Shown: one piece after another, positions 59,531 through 64,000 of the stretch
How the letters are laid out: each line of letters opens with the position of its first letter
Position numbering within the stretch: position 1 is the stretch's first letter
Source of the DNA: Pseudomonas sp. FP2309
Lineage (GTDB): Bacteria; Pseudomonadota; Gammaproteobacteria; Pseudomonadales; Pseudomonadaceae
Length of the DNA: 64,000 bases
Reading direction: 5' to 3'
NCBI RefSeq assembly: GCF_030687575.1
Contig: NZ_CP117439.1
Span: 1,178,001 to 1,242,000, forward strand
The notes under the pieces: model-generated
Told to the model about the DNA's origin: nothing
Seen by the model: the letters and a program-made list of their open reading frames with translations, nothing else
The model's database searches: none
Made by a program: the position numbers and the translations under genes

Positions 59531-61069
59531 TCAGGCAGCCTGGGTCTTGCTGCGATTCTGCTCAACCTTTGACAGGTAACGTTGCAGGTTGTCCTGTTCC
59601 TGCTCGGTGGTGGACAGGCCGAGCTTGGTACGCCGCCACAGCACGTCCTGGGGTTGGGTGGCCCACTCCTCGGCGCACAGGTAGTCGACTTCGCGGGTGT
59701 ACAGGCCACCACCCAAGTGGTCGCCGAGGTCAGCCAGCGATTGCACGCCTTCGAGCAGACGCCAGGTTCGGCTGCCATAGGTGGTGGACCAGCGGCGCGC
59801 GATGTCGCTCGGTACCCAGTCGAATTTGGCGCGAATGGCCTCGACCAGGGCTTCTGGTGTGGTCATGTCTTCACCGCCCGGCAGGCTGGCGTTGCCGGTC
59901 CAACTGGGGCGCATTTGGGTGAAATACGGCGCCAGTTGGGCCATCGCCGATTCGGCGAGCTTGCGGTAGGTGGTGAGCTTGCCGCCGAACACCGACAGGA
60001 TTGGCGCTTCGCCGGTACCACCGGACAGCGACAGGGTGTAGTCGCGGGTGATGGCAGAGGGGTTGTCCGACTCGTCGTTGCACAGCGGGCGCACGCCGGA
60101 GTAGGTATGCACGATGTCGTCGCGGCTCAGTTGCTTTTTGAAGTGCGCGTTGACCACCTTGAGCATGTAGTCGGTTTCGCCTTCGGTGATCGCCACTTTC
60201 GCCGGGTCGCCGGTGTATTCGCGGTCCGTGGTGCCGATGATCGTCAGGTCGTCCAGGTACGGAATGGTGAATACGATGCGCTGATCTTCGTTCTGCAGGA
60301 TGTGTGCGTGGGCGCCTTCGTACAGTTTCGGCACGATCAGATGGCTGCCCTGGATCAGGCGGATGCCGTAGGGAGAGTCCAGCTTGAGGTCGTCCTTGAT
60401 GAACTTGGCGACCCATGGGCCTGCGGCGTTCACCAGTGCGCGAGCGCGGATCGAAAACAGGCTGCCGTCGGCGCGTTCCATGTTCATGTCCCACATGCCG
60501 TTGCTGCGGTGCGCGCTGACGCAGCGGGTCTGGGTGTGGATATGTGCACCTTTTTCGCGGGCGGCCATGGCGTTGAGCACCACGAGACGTGCGTCATCGA
60601 CCCAGCAGTCGGAGTATTCGAAACCCTTGGTGATTTCGCTTTTCAGCGGGCTGTCTGCGCCGAACTTGAGGCTTTTGGAGCCGGCGAGTTTTTCGCGCTT
60701 GCCCAGATGATCGTAAAGGAACAGGCCGGCACGAATCATCCACGCCGGGCGCAGGTGCGGACGGTGCGGCAATACAAAACGCATCTGCTTGACGATATGC
60801 GGCGCCTTGGCCAGCAGCACTTCGCGTTCGGCCAGGGCCTCGCGCACCAGGCGGAATTCATAATGTTCCAAATAACGCAGGCCGCCATGAATCAGCTTGC
60901 TGCTGGCGGAGGAGGTATGGCTGGCCAAGTCATCCTTTTCGCAAAGGAATACCGACAAACCGCGACCGGCTGCATCTGCTGCAATGCCGACGCCATTGAT
61001 CCCGCCGCCGATTACGGCAACGTCATAGACTTCGGCAAGCGGTGGAGCAGGCAAGGTAGAAGGGTTCAT
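59531..61069 (-). CDS. glpD: GlpD, aerobic glycerol-3-phosphate dehydrogenase
   Basis: This is a 512-residue membrane-associated flavoenzyme that oxidises sn-glycerol-3-phosphate to dihydroxyacetone phosphate and passes electrons to quinone. The FAD Rossmann motif is DVAVIGGGINGVGIAADAAG near residue 15, followed by LASHTSSASSKLIHGGLRYL near 48. Later blocks are ARALVNAAGPWVAKF near 210 and the substrate-binding TIIGTTDREYTGDP near 274, all typical. The length is standard. Tandem GlpR-like operators lie just upstream of its start, predicting repression without glycerol. It is monocistronic with its own terminator. Confidence 0.95.
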   Translation of the reverse strand: MNPSTLPAPPLAEVYDVAVIGGGINGVGIAADAAGRGLSVFLCEKDDLASHTSSASSKLIHGGLRYLEHYEFRLVREALAEREVLLAKAPHIVKQMRFVLPHRPHLRPAWMIRAGLFLYDHLGKREKLAGSKSLKFGADSPLKSEITKGFEYSDCWVDDARLVVLNAMAAREKGAHIHTQTRCVSAHRSNGMWDMNMERADGSLFSIRARALVNAAGPWVAKFIKDDLKLDSPYGIRLIQGSHLIVPKLYEGAHAHILQNEDQRIVFTIPYLDDLTIIGTTDREYTGDPAKVAITEGETDYMLKVVNAHFKKQLSRDDIVHTYSGVRPLCNDESDNPSAITRDYTLSLSGGTGEAPILSVFGGKLTTYRKLAESAMAQLAPYFTQMRPSWTGNASLPGGEDMTTPEALVEAIRAKFDWVPSDIARRWSTTYGSRTWRLLEGVQSLADLGDHLGGGLYTREVDYLCAEEWATQPQDVLWRRTKLGLSTTEQEQDNLQRYLSKVEQNRSKTQAA

Positions 61070-61090
61070 CGGCTGGCCTCGCGATCTTTT

Positions 61091-61130
61091 CGTATTGGAA
61101 TTCGAACATTAATGTTCATTTGCGAAAATG
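61091..61130. promoter_or_regulatory. Tandem GlpR-like operators before glpD
   Basis: Two adjacent 20-bp segments (61091-61110 and 61111-61130) each partly fit the E. coli GlpR site WATGTTCGWTAWCGAACATW. By hand count the first matches 13 and the second 15 of 20. They meet in a perfect palindrome, GAACATTAATGTTC (61104-61117). They lie 22-61 nt upstream of the glpD start codon, and glpR is the neighbouring gene. Confidence 0.65.
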
Positions 61131-61292
61131 GTAGCTGATAAATGCGGGCACAGCCAGCTGACTTCGATTGAAAAAACTGATCGAAGGGCGGGAAAAGGAA
61201 AATTTATGAACATGGGCCTGGGGAAGGCTCAAGAAAAAGGCGCTGGATAAATCGCCATCGGGGGTAAACCACCGATGGCTTCCGGGCGGGCG

Positions 61293-62048
61293 TTACACGA
61301 CTTCCAGACGAACCTTGTGTTGATTCAACAACTGCACCAGCGCCGGCACCGGCTCCTGGTCAGTCACCAGACAGTCCACCAGGCTGATCGGCCCCAGGCG
61401 AATCATGGCATTGCGCCCGAATTTGCTGGAGTCGGCCGCGAGGATCACCTGGCGCGCATTGGCGATGATCGCCTGGGAGACCCGCACTTCCTGATAATCG
61501 AAGTCGAGCAGGCTGCCGTCCTCGTCGATACCACTGATGCCGACCAGGGCAAAGTCGACCTTGAACTGGTTGATGAAGTCGACGCTGGCCTGGCCGACCA
61601 CGCCGCCGTCACGCCTGACGTTACCGCCGGTGAGCAGCACGTCGAAGTCGTCCTTGGCGCTGAGCATGGTGGCGACGTTGAGGTTGTTGGTGATGATTTT
61701 CAGGTGGTTGTGGTTGAGCAGCGCACGCGCGATGGATTCGGTGGTGGTGCCGATATTGATGAACAGCGAGGCGTGATCGGGAATTTGTGCGGCGATGGCT
61801 TCGCCGATGCGCTGTTTCTCGTCGCGCATCTGGTCGGCACGCATGGCGTATGCGGTGTTTTCGACACTGGAGTCATAGGCCGCGCCGCCGTGGTAGCGGC
61901 GCAGCAGATTGGCGTCCGCCAACTGGTTGATATCGCGGCGGATGGTTTGCGGGGTGACAACGAACAGCTGCGCCATTTCCTCGATACTGACGTAGCCGCG
62001 TTCGCGGACAAGTTCGAGGATTTGTTGCTGGCGGGGAGGCAGATTCAT
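61293..62048 (-). CDS. glpR: GlpR, DeoR-family repressor of glycerol genes
   Basis: This is a 251-residue DeoR-family repressor whose inducer is glycerol-3-phosphate. The start at 62048 ([20 protein letters not shown]) is the family N-terminus; an upstream open stretch of 41 codons is discarded. The DNA-binding domain has [21 protein letters not shown] (residues about 20-40). The sugar-phosphate domain has [14 protein letters not shown] and [11 protein letters not shown]. It lies between glpK and glpD as in other Pseudomonas, 95 nt after glpK. Confidence 0.93.
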   Translation of the reverse strand: MNLPPRQQQILELVRERGYVSIEEMAQLFVVTPQTIRRDINQLADANLLRRYHGGAAYDSSVENTAYAMRADQMRDEKQRIGEAIAAQIPDHASLFINIGTTTESIARALLNHNHLKIITNNLNVATMLSAKDDFDVLLTGGNVRRDGGVVGQASVDFINQFKVDFALVGISGIDEDGSLLDFDYQEVRVSQAIIANARQVILAADSSKFGRNAMIRLGPISLVDCLVTDQEPVPALVQLLNQHKVRLEVV

Positions 62049-62143
62049 GGGGCGTCCTTTGGGCTGCCATACAAAAGTGGCCCATGATGACCCAGGAATC
62101 GGCTCCCTGCCAGTTACAACCCTAAGCAGGTCCTGCGCATGGC

Positions 62144-64000
<1,857 letters not shown>

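Noticed and set aside
59582..61138. 518-codon open frame opposite glpD
   Set aside because: Antisense shadow of an unmistakable glpD.

Overview
The window is about 60% GC and reads as a chromosomal segment of a Pseudomonas of the fluorescens group. The evidence is the protein families, the gene orders (aatJQMP-aauSR, glpFKRD), the Pseudomonas-type palindromic repeats between genes, and sigma-54 (-24/-12) promoters. It contains no tRNA, rRNA, CRISPR array, insertion sequence or prophage that I could see. Most genes are intact. The aquaporin gene glpF is cut by the right edge.

Layout. 0.2-2.4 kb: a VF530-type small protein, a Pr6Pr-like membrane protein, and a PadR regulator/siderophore-interacting reductase operon (NfeR/NfeF-like) behind a perfect 18-bp palindrome. 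2.4-11.3 kb: an alternate chaperone-usher (CS1/CFA-I/cable-pilus type) operon with two pilins, an usher, a chaperone and three paralogous CblD-like tip proteins. 11.6-22.0 kb: two tandem giant genes (1705 and 1715 aa) with an N-terminal toxin-like region, leucine-rich repeats and a C-terminal NEL-type E3 ubiquitin ligase domain, sharing an upstream element at identical spacing. 22.1-30.5 kb: a divergent class A penicillin-binding protein, an amino-acid permease, an OpgC-type acyltransferase, a glutamate-synthase-family flavoprotein and a zinc-independent L31 with a Zur-like box. 30.5-38.1 kb: a signalling block (REC-histidine kinase, DAHL sensor kinase, dihaem cytochrome c peroxidase, REC-GGDEF-EAL, REC-degenerate HD-GYP). 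38.1-43.8 kb: Nudix, GNAT, MetR, an alpha/beta hydrolase, an FrnE-like DsbA protein, and an arginase-like/paired SMR-type transporter operon behind a structured leader.

43.8-52.2 kb: a MipA/OmpV outer-membrane gene faces a six-gene operon: HAD phosphatase, class III aminotransferase, alpha/beta hydrolase, FemAB-like acyltransferase, sensor kinase and sigma-54 response regulator. An excellent sigma-54 promoter and an upstream inverted repeat precede it. This is my best candidate for an undescribed self-regulated pathway. 52.3-59.5 kb: the acidic amino acid uptake system aatJQMP and its two-component system aauSR, with GlpM coupled to aauR, an AauR-type TTCGG-N4-CCGAA site and a sigma-54 promoter. 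59.5-64 kb: glycerol catabolism (glpD, glpR, glpK, partial glpF) with tandem GlpR-like operators before glpD.

Three systems appear to be controlled by products encoded in the window: PadR/reductase through the palindrome, the phosphatase-aminotransferase operon through its own sigma-54 regulator, and aat through AauR. Function assignments rest on motif recognition by eye. No database search was possible.
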